Notes: a model not told the origin generated them from the letters alone. A stretch of DNA of 64,000 nt from DASPHG01 sp963849605 (GCA_963849605.1 CAWKHX010000015.1:868001-932000), one strand, 5' to 3'; positions 44,111 through 53,120 are shown, counted from the first letter of the stretch. Translations and numbers: made by a program.

Positions 44111-45688
44111 GCGCGGGAGTCTAAGTCGCTCGTTGCCCGTTGCCTGTTGTCCGTTGCCCGTTCGAAAGCGTCTACGCAGACGGGGTCGAACTGCGTGCCC
44201 GCGTGCTTCCTCAGCTCCGCTCGGCGCGTCGTCCGGTGACATCGCCCGGCGGTAGGCGCGGTGGCTCGTCATCGCGTCGTAGGCGTCTGCCACCAGCAGG
44301 ATGCGCGACGCGGGCGGGATCGTCTCGCCGCTCAAGCCGTCCGGGTAGCCGGAGCCGTCGAAGTGCTCGTGCGAGTGGCGCACCCACGGCACGATCGGCT
44401 CGAGCCCCTCGACGCGCTGGACGATGTCCGCCCCCGCGACCGGATGGCGCTTGATCTCCTCGTACTCCTCGTCCGTAAGCGGGCCGGGCTTCCGCAGGAT
44501 CCGGTCGGGGACGGAGACCTTGCCCACGTCATGCAGCATCGCGGCCATGCGGAGCAGAGCAAGCTCGGACCCGGACCAGCCGAGCTCCTGTCCGATGGCC
44601 GCCGCGTAGCGGGCGACCGAGGACGAGTGCTCCTCAGGCACGGCCATCCGGGCGTCCACGGCCAGCGCGAGCGCCGCCGCCCAGGACAGCTCGCGCGGTC
44701 CGGGCGCAGTACGTGATGCGGCACCGTGCTTGGACGCGTACAGCTCTGAATCCGCATGCTGGTACAGCTCGTCGCGGTCGGCGCCGTCGGCCGGGAAACA
44801 CGCCAGGCCGGTGGTGACCGAGATGCGTGGCGCAAGGGCCGCGCGAACCCGGTCGGCGAGGGCGATGGCATCTCGCTCGCCCGCACCGGGCACGACGATC
44901 GCGAACTCGTCACCGCCGAGCCGGCCGAAGGCGTCGCGCGGCCGAAGCACGGCAGTCGTGCTCGCAACGACCCAGCACAGGAGGTCGTCCCCGGCGGCGT
45001 GGCCATGGCTGTCGTTGACGAGCTTGAACTGGTCGAGGTCCAGCAGGATCAGCGCGAACGGCTGGCCGTGGCGCGCCGAGTCCGACACCTCGGCGGCAAA
45101 GCGCTCCTCGAAGCCACGTCGGTTCAGGCAGGCGGTGAGCGGGTCGGAGCGAGAAACGCGGGCAAGCTCCTCGCGCTGGACGTCATGCTTGTGTGCCTGC
45201 CAGGCGCACATCCCGCACGCGAACGCGAGCGACGCGAGCATGAACCAGACGTAGTCCACCGAGGGGTGGCCGGCGACCGCGGCGACTATTCCGAAGCCCA
45301 GCAGGTTCAGCACGGACGCGGCGAGCATCGACGCGAACGGGTAGGAGATCGCCGCGAAGATCAGCGTCAGGAACCAGAGCGTTGCGAACGGGCTGGTGAC
45401 GCCGCCGTCGAGCCCGGTCACGAGTCCGATGAGCGCGATGTCGAGCGCGCTCCACGTGACGAAGAACGCTTCGCGAAAGCGGCTGTGGACGATCGCGTCG
45501 GCGGGGAGCGCCTTGATGCCAAAGGCGGCGACGAGGGCGACGGCGAAGACGAGGGTGATCAGGTCTCGGTTCGGCTGCTCCGACGTGAGCGCGACGTAGA
45601 CGAAGCTCGACAGGCAGACGACAACGGTCAGCCAGAAGCCGATTTCGATGCTCGCCGTACGCAGCCGAATCTCGGATACGTCCTGCAT
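44107..45688 (-). CDS. GGDEF and HD-GYP protein, frameshift near its end
   Basis: Membrane-bound c-di-GMP enzyme with both synthesis and degradation modules. The N-terminal region has about five or six membrane helices (residues 15-175); the GGDEF domain reads GRLGGDEFAIVV, with the inhibitory I-site RxxD five residues before it; the HD-GYP domain has HDVGKVSVPDRI and HEHFDGSGYPDGL. After DDAPS the frame shifts (one extra base near 44217-44220); the corrected end is ELRKHAGTQFDPVCVDAF...DSRA, stop at 44107. Length about 526 aa. Confidence 0.83.
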
Positions 45689-45705
45689 CCGGCGTTTATC
45701 GGGCC

Positions 45706-46533
45706 CTAGGCCGAAATCCTCAAGGAACGCAAGGGGGGCCGGACAACCCCCGTACCTTGGATCCCAGGCACTCCCGCGCGCGCAAGGACGGCTCGGGCGA
45801 CGGCTCCCGCCATCTCGCCGAGCGCTTCGATGGGCTGGTGGCGGTTCTGGCGAACGTCCAGGTCTACCTGCGCAATCGCCCCGATTCCGACCTCGCGGTA
45901 GATGTCGATCAGCAGGCCGATCTCCACGCCGTAGCCGGTCGTGAAGGCCAGGCGAGTGAGCAAGTCGCGCCGTGCGGCCATCTCGCCGGCCAGCGGCTGC
46001 CGGATCGCCGCCAGCTCGGGGAAGAAGAGCTCGAGCAGAGGGCGGGCGGTGAGTTCGGTGACACGCCCGCCGCCCTCCGGGAGGGTGACGTCGCCGACTT
46101 TGAACGGCCGCCGGTAATAGCCCTTGACGTACTCGACTCCAGGGTCGAACAGGAGCGGACCGGCCAGCCCGCAGGCGAAATGGGGGCCGAACTCGCCGCT
46201 GTCGCCGTCCACGAACACCACGATGTCGCCGTGCATGGCTGTCAGCGCGCGCCACATCGCATCGCCCTTGCCGAGCACGGGTCCGGAGTGAGGCATGAGT
46301 TCCGCCTGGGGCCGCACTTCGGCTCCCGCTCTGCGCGCCAGATCCGGCGTGTCGTCGGTAGAGCCTCCATCGACCACGAGCACCTGATCGATGGCCCCGC
46401 GCTCCATCAGATCGACGAGGTCGCGCACGATCGGCTCGATTGTCTCCGCCTCGTCGAGGGCCGGCACGCATACCGAGACGCTCTCGCGCCGCTCGGCCGC
46501 GAGACGCTCGGCCGGAAAGCGGCTGTGATGCAC
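45706..46533 (-). CDS. gpgS: Glucosyl-3-phosphoglycerate synthase (GT81)
   Basis: Makes glucosyl-3-phosphoglycerate from an NDP-glucose and 3-phosphoglycerate, a precursor of glucosylglycerate and methylglucose lipopolysaccharides. It shows PALDEAETIEPIV, the DxD-type FVDGDSGEF, LGKGDAMWRAL and GLAGPLLFDPGVEYVKGYYRRPF. Length 275 aa, GTG start with AGGAG 8 bases upstream and only 2 bases after pntB. It links compatible-solute or lipopolysaccharide metabolism to the transhydrogenase operon. Confidence 0.88.
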   Translation of the reverse strand: MHHSRFPAERLAAERRESVSVCVPALDEAETIEPIVRDLVDLMERGAIDQVLVVDGGSTDDTPDLARRAGAEVRPQAELMPHSGPVLGKGDAMWRALTAMHGDIVVFVDGDSGEFGPHFACGLAGPLLFDPGVEYVKGYYRRPFKVGDVTLPEGGGRVTELTARPLLELFFPELAAIRQPLAGEMAARRDLLTRLAFTTGYGVEIGLLIDIYREVGIGAIAQVDLDVRQNRHQPIEALGEMAGAVARAVLARAGVPGIQGTGVVRPPLRSLRISA

Positions 46534-46535
46534 GG

Positions 46536-47942
46536 CTACAGCTCCTGGACCGCCCCGAGGACCGACGTGATGGATTCCTTTGCGTCGCCGAAGAGCATCG
46601 AGGTCTTGGGGTCGTAGAACAGCGGGTTGTCTATACCCGCGAACCCCGAGGCCATGCTTCGCTTCAGCACGATCACCGCGCCGGACTCGTCGACGTTCAG
46701 GATCGGCATGCCGTAGATCGGGCTGTCCGCCTGCGTCCTGGCGGCCGGGTTGGTCACGTCGTTGGCGCCGATCACCAGCGACACGTCCGTGCGCGAGAAC
46801 TCGCTGTTGATCTCATCCATCTCCTTGAGCTGCTCGTATGGCACGTCGGCCTCGGCCAGCAGGACGTTCATGTGGCCGGGCATGCGGCCCGCGACGGGGT
46901 GGATCGCGAACTTCACCTCGACGCCCCGCTTCTCGAGTTCCTCGGAGAGCTCGCGCACGGCATGCTGGGCCTGCGCGACCGCCATCCCGTAGCCCGGCAC
47001 CACGACCACCTGGCTTGCATACGAGAGCTGGATCGCGACGTCGTCCGCCGTCGTGGACGTGACGGTGCGTCCTTCGGCGTCCTCCCCGCCGGCGGGCGCC
47101 GCGACCGTGCCGCCGAAGCCGCCCATGACGATGTTCCCGATCGAGCGGTTCATCGCCTTTGCCATCAGGTTCGTGAGGATCGAGCCCGAGGCGCCGACCA
47201 GCATGCCGCCCACGATCAGCGCGGTGTTGTCGAGCGCCATACCCGCCGCCGCCGCCGACAGCCCCGTGAACGCGTTCAGCATCGAGATCACGACGGGCAT
47301 GTCGGCGCCGCCGATCGGCAGCACGACCATGTTGCCGAGCACGGCAGCCGAGATGAGCAGCGCGATGAAGAGCCCCTCGGACTCCTCGCCGGCGGCGATC
47401 GCGACCGCGCACCCGACTGCGACCAGCAGCAGCGCGGCGTTCACGATCGTCTGCCCCGGCACCATGATCGGACGCCCGGGGAGGATCTCCTGCAGCTTGC
47501 CGAAAGCGATGTTCGAGCCCCAGAACGAGACCGAGCCGACGATGGCCGAGAACAGGACCGGGATCATCTCCTCGAGCGGGATGTCGCCGCCCGCGTTCCG
47601 GAACTCGGCCCACGCGACCAGCGCCACCGCTCCGCCGCCGACGCCGTTGAACAGCGCCACCATCTGCGGCATCGCGGTCATCTTCACGTTCCGCGCGGCT
47701 GGGATGCCCACCGCCGTCCCGATCACGACGCCCACGACGATCAGCCCCCAGTCGCCGATCTCCGGCTTGAGCAGCGTGGCCACGACGGCGACCGCCATCC
47801 CGGCCGCCGCGATCATGTTGCCCTGGCGTGCGGTGGACGGGTGCGTCAGACGGCGCAGCCCGATGATGAACAGCGAGAACGAGACGATGTACGCGGCCGA
47901 GATGAAGTCCGGGTCGCGCAGGAACGAGTCGGCGATGACCAT
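46536..47942 (-). CDS. pntB: NAD(P) transhydrogenase beta subunit
   Basis: Membrane-embedded subunit of proton-translocating transhydrogenase, 468 aa. N-terminal half: about eight or nine membrane helices with MPQMVALFNGVGGGAVALVAW; C-terminal NADP-binding dIII domain: VPGYGMAVAQAQHAVREL and GANDVTNPAARTQADSPIYGMP. It overlaps the alpha-2 subunit by 1 base. Confidence 0.95.
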   Translation of the reverse strand: MVIADSFLRDPDFISAAYIVSFSLFIIGLRRLTHPSTARQGNMIAAAGMAVAVVATLLKPEIGDWGLIVVGVVIGTAVGIPAARNVKMTAMPQMVALFNGVGGGAVALVAWAEFRNAGGDIPLEEMIPVLFSAIVGSVSFWGSNIAFGKLQEILPGRPIMVPGQTIVNAALLLVAVGCAVAIAAGEESEGLFIALLISAAVLGNMVVLPIGGADMPVVISMLNAFTGLSAAAAGMALDNTALIVGGMLVGASGSILTNLMAKAMNRSIGNIVMGGFGGTVAAPAGGEDAEGRTVTSTTADDVAIQLSYASQVVVVPGYGMAVAQAQHAVRELSEELEKRGVEVKFAIHPVAGRMPGHMNVLLAEADVPYEQLKEMDEINSEFSRTDVSLVIGANDVTNPAARTQADSPIYGMPILNVDESGAVIVLKRSMASGFAGIDNPLFYDPKTSMLFGDAKESITSVLGAVQEL

Positions 47943-48244
47943 CAGTCGTCCGGCTCCTTAGGCGGCGTCGGCTTCTTCTTGAACATCTCGAGCATCCGGT
48001 CGGTCACCAGGAAGCCGCCGACCACGTTGATCGTGCCGAACGCGATCGCGATCACGAGGATCACGTCATTGAGCGTGCCCTCCGCCTGACCGATCACGAG
48101 CAGGCCGCCGAGCACGACGATCCCGTGGATCGCGTTCGTCGCCGACATCAGCGGCGTGTGCAGCGTGTTCGGGATCTTCGAGATCACCTCGAAGCCCACG
48201 AACGCGGCGAGGATCAGGATCGTCAGCTCAGTCAGCAGATCCAC
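47942..48244 (-). CDS. pntAB: NAD(P) transhydrogenase alpha subunit, membrane part
   Basis: A 100-residue protein with three membrane helices (VGFEVISKIPNTLHTPLMSATNAIHGIV is the conserved segment), the dIIa part of split transhydrogenases. It overlaps the alpha-1 gene by 17 bases. The charged end KKKPTPPKEPDD is normal. Confidence 0.93.
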   Translation of the reverse strand: MDLLTELTILILAAFVGFEVISKIPNTLHTPLMSATNAIHGIVVLGGLLVIGQAEGTLNDVILVIAIAFGTINVVGGFLVTDRMLEMFKKKPTPPKEPDD

Positions 48245-49316
48245 TGACCATGGCCCCCTTAACGATTTCGTCCTCCGGATCGATCTTGAGCTCGCCCTCG
48301 TCGCTGATCAGCTCGAGCAGCGCCTGGATGTTGCGCGCGTAGAGCTGCGAGGCGTGTTCGGGCATCGTGGCCGGCAGGTTGAGTGGCGCGGCGATCGTGA
48401 CGTCCTCGCGCACGACCGTCTCGCCGGGCTCGCTCAGCTCGCAGTTGCCGCCGGCCTCGCCCGCGAGGTCGACGATGACCGAGCCCGGCTTCATGTTCTT
48501 CACGGCCTGCGCGTTCAGAAGCAGCGGCGCCGGCTTGCCGGGGATCAGTGCCGTCGTGATCGCCGCGTCGAAGTTTGCGGCCGCGTCCGCCAGCGCGTCC
48601 TGCTGGCGCTGCTGCTGCTCCTCGGCGAGCGCCTTCGCGTAGCCGCCCTCGCCCTCGGCGTCCGCCTCGAGGTCGAGCTCGAGGAACTTTGCTCCCAGCG
48701 ACTCGACCTGCTCCTTCACGGCGGCGCGCACGTCGTAGCCCGTCACCTGCGCGCCCAGGCGGCGCGCGGTCGCGATCGCCTGAAGTCCCGCCACGCCCGC
48801 GCCGAGCACGAGGACCTTGGCGGGCTTGACCGTGCCGGCGGCCGTGGTGAGCATCGGAAAGAAGCGCGTGAGGCTCTCAGCGGCGATCAGCGCCGCGCGG
48901 TAGCCCGCAACCGTCGCCTGCGACGAGAGCGCGTCCATCGACTGCGCGCGCGTGATCCGCGGCACGGACTCGAGCGCGAACGCCTTCACGCCCGCGGAGT
49001 CGAGCGCCTGAACGGTCTCGGGCGCCGTGAGCGGCGCGAGGAAGCCGATGTAGACCGTCCCGCGCGAGAGCCGCCCGATCTCGTCCTGGCTCGGGGGCGC
49101 CACCTTCACGATCACGTCGCCGCCCCACGCCTCGTCCGCGGACACGATCCGCGCGCCCACCTCCTCGAATACCGAGTCCGGAAGGAGCGCGGCCTCGCCG
49201 GCACCGCGCTCGACGGCCACCTCGATCCCGCGTGGCGCGAGCCGCGCCACCACCTCGGGCACGAGCGCCACTCGCCGCTCGCCGGCCGCCGTCTCCTTGG
49301 GCACAGACACCTTCAC
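48228..49316 (-). CDS. pntAA: NAD(P) transhydrogenase alpha subunit, NAD-binding part
   Basis: Soluble dI subunit of 362 aa that binds NAD(H). The N-terminus is VSVPKETAAGERRVALVPE; the Rossmann motif VLVLGAGVAGLQAIATARRLGA is near residue 165, with RxxxKEQVESLGAKF after; the mobile-loop region is PGKPAPLLLNAQAV. The start is GTG, and a TATACC box lies 12 bases upstream on the minus strand, overlapping the divergent promoter. First gene of a six-gene operon. Confidence 0.94.
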   Translation of the reverse strand: MKVSVPKETAAGERRVALVPEVVARLAPRGIEVAVERGAGEAALLPDSVFEEVGARIVSADEAWGGDVIVKVAPPSQDEIGRLSRGTVYIGFLAPLTAPETVQALDSAGVKAFALESVPRITRAQSMDALSSQATVAGYRAALIAAESLTRFFPMLTTAAGTVKPAKVLVLGAGVAGLQAIATARRLGAQVTGYDVRAAVKEQVESLGAKFLELDLEADAEGEGGYAKALAEEQQQRQQDALADAAANFDAAITTALIPGKPAPLLLNAQAVKNMKPGSVIVDLAGEAGGNCELSEPGETVVREDVTIAAPLNLPATMPEHASQLYARNIQALLELISDEGELKIDPEDEIVKGAMVSGSAD

Positions 49317-49342
49317 AGGGCCGCGCAGGGTATAGATCGGGC

Positions 49343-50266
49343 ATGGAGGTAGACGTTCAGGGGCGGCAGCTCAAGCTGTCCAACCTCGACAAGGTCATGT
49401 ACCCGGCCACGGGGTTCACGAAGGGCCACGTGATCGACTACTACACGCGGATCGCGCCGGCGATGCTCGGCCACCTGCGGGACCGGCCGCTGACGCGGAT
49501 TCGGTATCCGAACGGCGTCGACGACAAGTTCTTCTACGAGAAGAACTGCCCCGACCACCGGCCCGAGTGGGTGGAGGTCGCGCGCATCTTCACGCGCGGC
49601 ACGGGGCGCTGGGGAGGGGAGGGCCGCGGGCCGCGCGATGTCGACTTCTGCCTGGCGGGCGACCTTCCGACCCTGGTCTGGCTCGCCAATCTGGCGGCGC
49701 TCGAGCTGCACACGTCGCTCGGCACCGCGACCGCATACGACCAACCGACGATGGTCGCCTTCGATCTCGACCCGGGACCGCCCGCGACGATCGTCGAGTG
49801 CTGCGGAGTCGCACTCCTGCTGCGCGACATGTTCGAGCGGCTCGGGCTCAGCTCCTTCGCAAAGACGTCCGGTTCGAAGGGGATGCAGGTGTACCTGCCG
49901 CTCAACACCCCTGTGACCTACGACGAGACGACCCCGTTCGCGCGTGCGGTGGCGGAGCTGCTCGCGCAGGAGCACCCGGATCTCGTCGTCTCGCAGCAGA
50001 GCAAGGAGCTGCGCAAGGGCAAGGTCCTGGTGGACTGGAGCCAGAACGTCGACTTCAAGACGACCGTCTGCGTGTACTCGCTGCGCGCGCGGGAGCGCCC
50101 GACCGTCTCTACGCCGATCACGTGGGACGAGGTCGAGGGCGCCAAGGAGCCGGAGGACCTCCGCTTCGAGGCTCCGGACGTGATCGAGCGCGTCGAGCGC
50201 CACGGCGACCTCTACGCGCCCGTGCTGGAGCTAGAGCAACGTTTGCCCGCCGGTCTCGGCGGTTAA
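49343..50266 (+). CDS. LigD-type polymerase/primase domain protein
   Basis: A 307-residue stand-alone archaeo-eukaryotic primase-like polymerase (PolDom), related to the polymerase module of LigD in nonhomologous end joining. The motifs are VMYPATGFTKGHVIDYY, FFYEKNCPDHRPEW, FDLDPGP (metal-binding DxD), TSGSKGMQVYLPL and RKGKVLVDWSQN. No ligase, nuclease or Ku gene is adjacent. TATAGAT lies just before the ATG, sharing the 26-base gap with pntAA. Confidence 0.9.
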   Translation: MEVDVQGRQLKLSNLDKVMYPATGFTKGHVIDYYTRIAPAMLGHLRDRPLTRIRYPNGVDDKFFYEKNCPDHRPEWVEVARIFTRGTGRWGGEGRGPRDVDFCLAGDLPTLVWLANLAALELHTSLGTATAYDQPTMVAFDLDPGPPATIVECCGVALLLRDMFERLGLSSFAKTSGSKGMQVYLPLNTPVTYDETTPFARAVAELLAQEHPDLVVSQQSKELRKGKVLVDWSQNVDFKTTVCVYSLRARERPTVSTPITWDEVEGAKEPEDLRFEAPDVIERVERHGDLYAPVLELEQRLPAGLGG

Positions 50267-50278
50267 CTCGAAGTGACG

Positions 50279-50746
50279 ATGGCGACCGACGCCGAGGCGC
50301 CCACTGAGCCCTACGACTACCTGGCGCTGAACGCCGTCTTCGCGGCGCTGCTGGCGGGCGTCGTTGTGGCCGCGCGCGAGAAGACACGCGCCAGCGAGCC
50401 GCTCACGTCGCGCGACCTCGCCGTCACAGGCGCGGCCAGCTTCGCGCTGTCGAAGGTGATCGCGCGCGAGCGGATCGGTACGTGGGTGCGCGACCCCTTC
50501 GTCGAGGAGGAGGAGGAGGACGGCGGAAGGCCGCGCGGACGCGGACTCCGTCACGCGGTCGGCGAGCTGCTCACCTGCACGCGGTGCGTCGGCGCATGGA
50601 GCGCACTGGGCCTGGTTGGGCTGCGCCTGACCTCGCCGGCCACCGGCCGCGTCGTCAACGACGTGCTCGCCGTGTCGGCCATGAACGACTGGCTCCAGAC
50701 CTCGTTCAAGCTGCTGTGCGCGAAGGCCAACGCGTCGTCGTCGTAA
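50279..50746 (+). CDS. DUF1360-family membrane protein
   Basis: A 155-residue protein with about three membrane segments. The Cys pair LLTCTRCVGAWSAL and ASFALSKVIARERIGTWVRDPF are characteristic of the DUF1360 family, whose function is unknown. An acidic stretch (EEEEEDGG) is followed by an Arg-rich loop. The ATG at 50279 is used; GTG 50273 would add two residues. It touches the HAD gene by TAATG overlap. Confidence 0.85.
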   Translation: MATDAEAPTEPYDYLALNAVFAALLAGVVVAAREKTRASEPLTSRDLAVTGAASFALSKVIARERIGTWVRDPFVEEEEEDGGRPRGRGLRHAVGELLTCTRCVGAWSALGLVGLRLTSPATGRVVNDVLAVSAMNDWLQTSFKLLCAKANASSS

Positions 50747-51393
50747 TGCCCCACGCCATCCTCGACGTCGACGGCACCCTCGTGGACACGAACTACCAGC
50801 ACGCGATTGCCTGGTACCGGGCATTCCGCCAGCACGGCAAGGTGCTCCCGATCTGGCGGATCCATCGCCACATCGGGATGGGGGGCGATCAACTGGTCGC
50901 CGCCCTGACGGACGAGGCCTGGGACAGCGAGCATGGCGATGACGTACGCACCGCGGAGAAGGCGCTGTACCTCGCGCTGATCGAGGAGGTCGAGCCGCTC
51001 GAGGGCGCGCGCGGGCTGATCGAGGACCTGAAGGATCGCGGGCACCGCGTCGTGCTGGCGAGCTCCGCCAAGCAAGACGAGGTCGATCACTACCTCGATC
51101 TGCTCGACGCGCGCGAGCTCGTCGACGGCTGGACGACCTCGGCCGACGTCGAGGCGACCAAGCCCGAGCCCGACCTCATCAAGGCCGCGATCGAGAAGGC
51201 GGGCGAGGGCGACGCCGTGATGGTGGGCGACACCACGTGGGACGTCGAGGCGGCGAAGCGCGCCGGCGTCGAGACCATCACCGTGCTCACCGGCGGCTTC
51301 AGCGAGGCCGAGCTGCGGGAGGCCGGCGCCGGCTGGACGTTCGAGTCGATCCAGGCGCTGCGTGAACGACTGGCCGAGACACCGCTGGGCTAG
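50746..51393 (+). CDS. HAD-family hydrolase (phosphoglycolate phosphatase-like)
   Basis: A 215-residue haloacid-dehalogenase phosphatase: motif I DVDGTLVDTNY (nucleophile Asp), motif II LASSAK, motif III KPEP and motif IV VGDTTWDVEAAKRAG. A cap helix lies between residues 15 and 85. The substrate is a phosphorylated small molecule, unknown. It converges with the ANTAR gene (4-base overlap). Confidence 0.9.
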   Translation: MPHAILDVDGTLVDTNYQHAIAWYRAFRQHGKVLPIWRIHRHIGMGGDQLVAALTDEAWDSEHGDDVRTAEKALYLALIEEVEPLEGARGLIEDLKDRGHRVVLASSAKQDEVDHYLDLLDARELVDGWTTSADVEATKPEPDLIKAAIEKAGEGDAVMVGDTTWDVEAAKRAGVETITVLTGGFSEAELREAGAGWTFESIQALRERLAETPLG

Positions 51394-51977
51394 GCGACGT
51401 CGCTCGCCACTTCGTACACGCGGCGGTTGTTCGAGCGCGCCTCGGCGCGGAGCATCTCGAACGCCTCGCGATCGGAGACCCCGTGGCGCTCCATGAGGAT
51501 CCCCTTCGCGCGTTCGATCGTCGCGCGGCGGCTGATGGCGTTTTCGAGCTGCCCGACCGCCTCACCCAGCTCGGTCAGCTCCGCGAAGCGGCGCACGGCG
51601 ACCTCGAGTGAGCTCTTGACGCTCTCCTCGTCGACCGGCTGCGCGTAGGCGATGATGCCGTGCTCCGCGGCGCGCGCGACGAAGTCGGGGTCCTCCTTGT
51701 CGAGCAGCGCGATCACCGGACACCCTCCGACGTCGGTCAGCTCCTCGATCAGATCCAGTGCGTGCTCGTCGTCCGAGTGGAGCTTGACCATCGCCACCTG
51801 CGGGTCGTCCTCGGCGATCGCGGACGCCGCCCCGTCAGGCGAAGTCGCGCGCGCCACGACGTCGTGACCGAGCGAGCGCAGGATCGCCGCGACGTCGTCG
51901 AGCGCGCGCTTATCCTCGTCCGCCACGAGCACGCGGAGCCCTCCCTCCAGCGCCTCGACGAGCGACTCGCCGGCCAA
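51390..51977 (-). CDS. ANTAR-domain regulator with degenerate receiver
   Basis: A 195-residue RNA-binding antiterminator-type regulator. The C-terminal ANTAR helices (AVGQLENAISRRATIERAKGILMERHGVSDREAFEMLR) are intact. The N-terminal receiver has lost the phospho-acceptor: the Asp position holds Lys65 (VAMVKLHSDD), and the switch Lys of the YxxKP motif is Gln (AYAQPVD). The acidic pocket DE (20-21) remains. It may therefore sense something other than phosphate. TTG start with GGGAG 7 bases upstream. It is divergent from a stress sigma gene. Confidence 0.88.
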   Translation of the reverse strand: MAGESLVEALEGGLRVLVADEDKRALDDVAAILRSLGHDVVARATSPDGAASAIAEDDPQVAMVKLHSDDEHALDLIEELTDVGGCPVIALLDKEDPDFVARAAEHGIIAYAQPVDEESVKSSLEVAVRRFAELTELGEAVGQLENAISRRATIERAKGILMERHGVSDREAFEMLRAEARSNNRRVYEVASDVA

Positions 51978-52087
51978 GTCACAGCTCCCGGCCGTTGCTA
52001 GCCTTGTCGCAACCGCGCAGGCCGAGCCCCCCGCTCGCGCGAGACCACTCGCGAGACACGGAAGAGGGCTTCGGTTGCTGGTTGAAC

Positions 52088-52900
52088 ATGGTCGGTTCTG
52101 GTACGGGGGACTCCGATTCCCCCGGCGGTCCTGAGCCGGAAAAGTACAAGCTCTCCGGGGCGCGACGCAACGATGAGGAGCGCCAGCTGTTCGAGGCCTA
52201 CCTCGAGCGGGGCGACCTCTCGGCGCGCGAACGCCTGGTCACGCGCTTCCTCCCGCTGGCGCGCCAGCTCGCACGGCGTTACGGCGCCGCCGGGGAGCCG
52301 ATCGACGACCTGATCCAGGTCGCGAGCGTCGGGCTCGTCAAGGCGATCGACCGCTATGAGCTGGACCGCGGCACGGCGTTTTCGAGCTTCGCGGTGCCCA
52401 CGATCTTGGGCGAGGTCAAGCGCCACTTCCGCGACGCGGGATGGACGATCCGCGTCCCGCGTGCGATCCAGGAGCGCCGGATCAAGGTCAACCGCGCGAT
52501 CCCGGCGCTCACGGCGAAGCTGGGCCGCTCGCCCACACCGGCCGAGATCGCCGAGAGCATCGGGGCGACGAGCGAGGAGGTCCTGGAGGCGCTGGAGGCG
52601 GCGGTCGCGTACGAGCCCGTGTCGCTCGACACGTCACCCGGCTCCGAGGATGACGACGAGGCCTGGGCGCAGTCGGTCGGCGCGGAGGACCCGGGCTACG
52701 AGCTCGTCGAGCACGGCACGGTGCTTGGCCCGGCGATGAGGGCGCTGCCTGAGCGCGAGCGGATGATCCTCCAAATGCGCTTCGTCCATGACATGACCCA
52801 GTCCGAGATCGCGAACCGGATCGGCATCTCGCAGATGCACGTCTCGCGCCTCATCCGCAGGGCGCTCGAGACGATGCGCGACTTCGCCGTCTCCGACTAG
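52088..52900 (+). CDS. SigB/SigF-family RNA polymerase sigma factor
   Basis: A 270-residue alternative sigma factor. Region 2 contains LARRYGAAGEPIDDLIQVASVGLVKAIDRYE; region 3 IRVPRAIQERRIKVNRAI; region 4 LPERERMILQMRFVHDMTQSEIANRIGISQMHVSRL. It resembles general stress sigma factors (SigB/F/G). No anti-sigma or anti-anti-sigma gene is next to it. The ATG at 52088 is chosen as the first Met before the conserved part, but the true start is uncertain. Confidence 0.9.
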   Translation: MVGSGTGDSDSPGGPEPEKYKLSGARRNDEERQLFEAYLERGDLSARERLVTRFLPLARQLARRYGAAGEPIDDLIQVASVGLVKAIDRYELDRGTAFSSFAVPTILGEVKRHFRDAGWTIRVPRAIQERRIKVNRAIPALTAKLGRSPTPAEIAESIGATSEEVLEALEAAVAYEPVSLDTSPGSEDDDEAWAQSVGAEDPGYELVEHGTVLGPAMRALPERERMILQMRFVHDMTQSEIANRIGISQMHVSRLIRRALETMRDFAVSD

Positions 52901-52904
52901 CCCC

Positions 52905-53057
52905 TCAGCGCTTTCCGAAGCCGTATCCGCCGGATGGGACCCCGGCGAGCAGGACCAGGATCGCGGCGACGATGCCGACGATCGCGGGCAGGCCGAGCGC
53001 CACGCACAGGGCGTATACAAGGGCCGCCACCAACACTGCGATTACAAGACCGATCAT
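52905..53057 (-). CDS. 50-residue membrane protein
   Basis: A small frame with a strong AGAGGAG Shine-Dalgarno sequence 5 bases before its ATG. It encodes two hydrophobic helices (residues 2-22 and 25-40) and a Gly-rich, basic end GGYGFGKR. The family is unknown. It lies between the sigma factor (4 bases from its stop) and a hypothetical gene on the same strand. Confidence 0.7.
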   Translation of the reverse strand: MIGLVIAVLVAALVYALCVALGLPAIVGIVAAILVLLAGVPSGGYGFGKR

Positions 53058-53120
53058 CTGAGCTCCTCTGCCTGAGTCGGTACTACGAAGGTGGTACCCG
53101 GTAGCGGCGTGCGCCGAAAC

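Noticed and set aside
42548..46471. Open frame of 1307 codons on the minus strand
   Set aside because: It joins antisense of gpgS, the GGDEF/HD-GYP gene with a frameshifted end and the carboxyltransferase; it is an artefact of one indel and high GC, not a giant protein.
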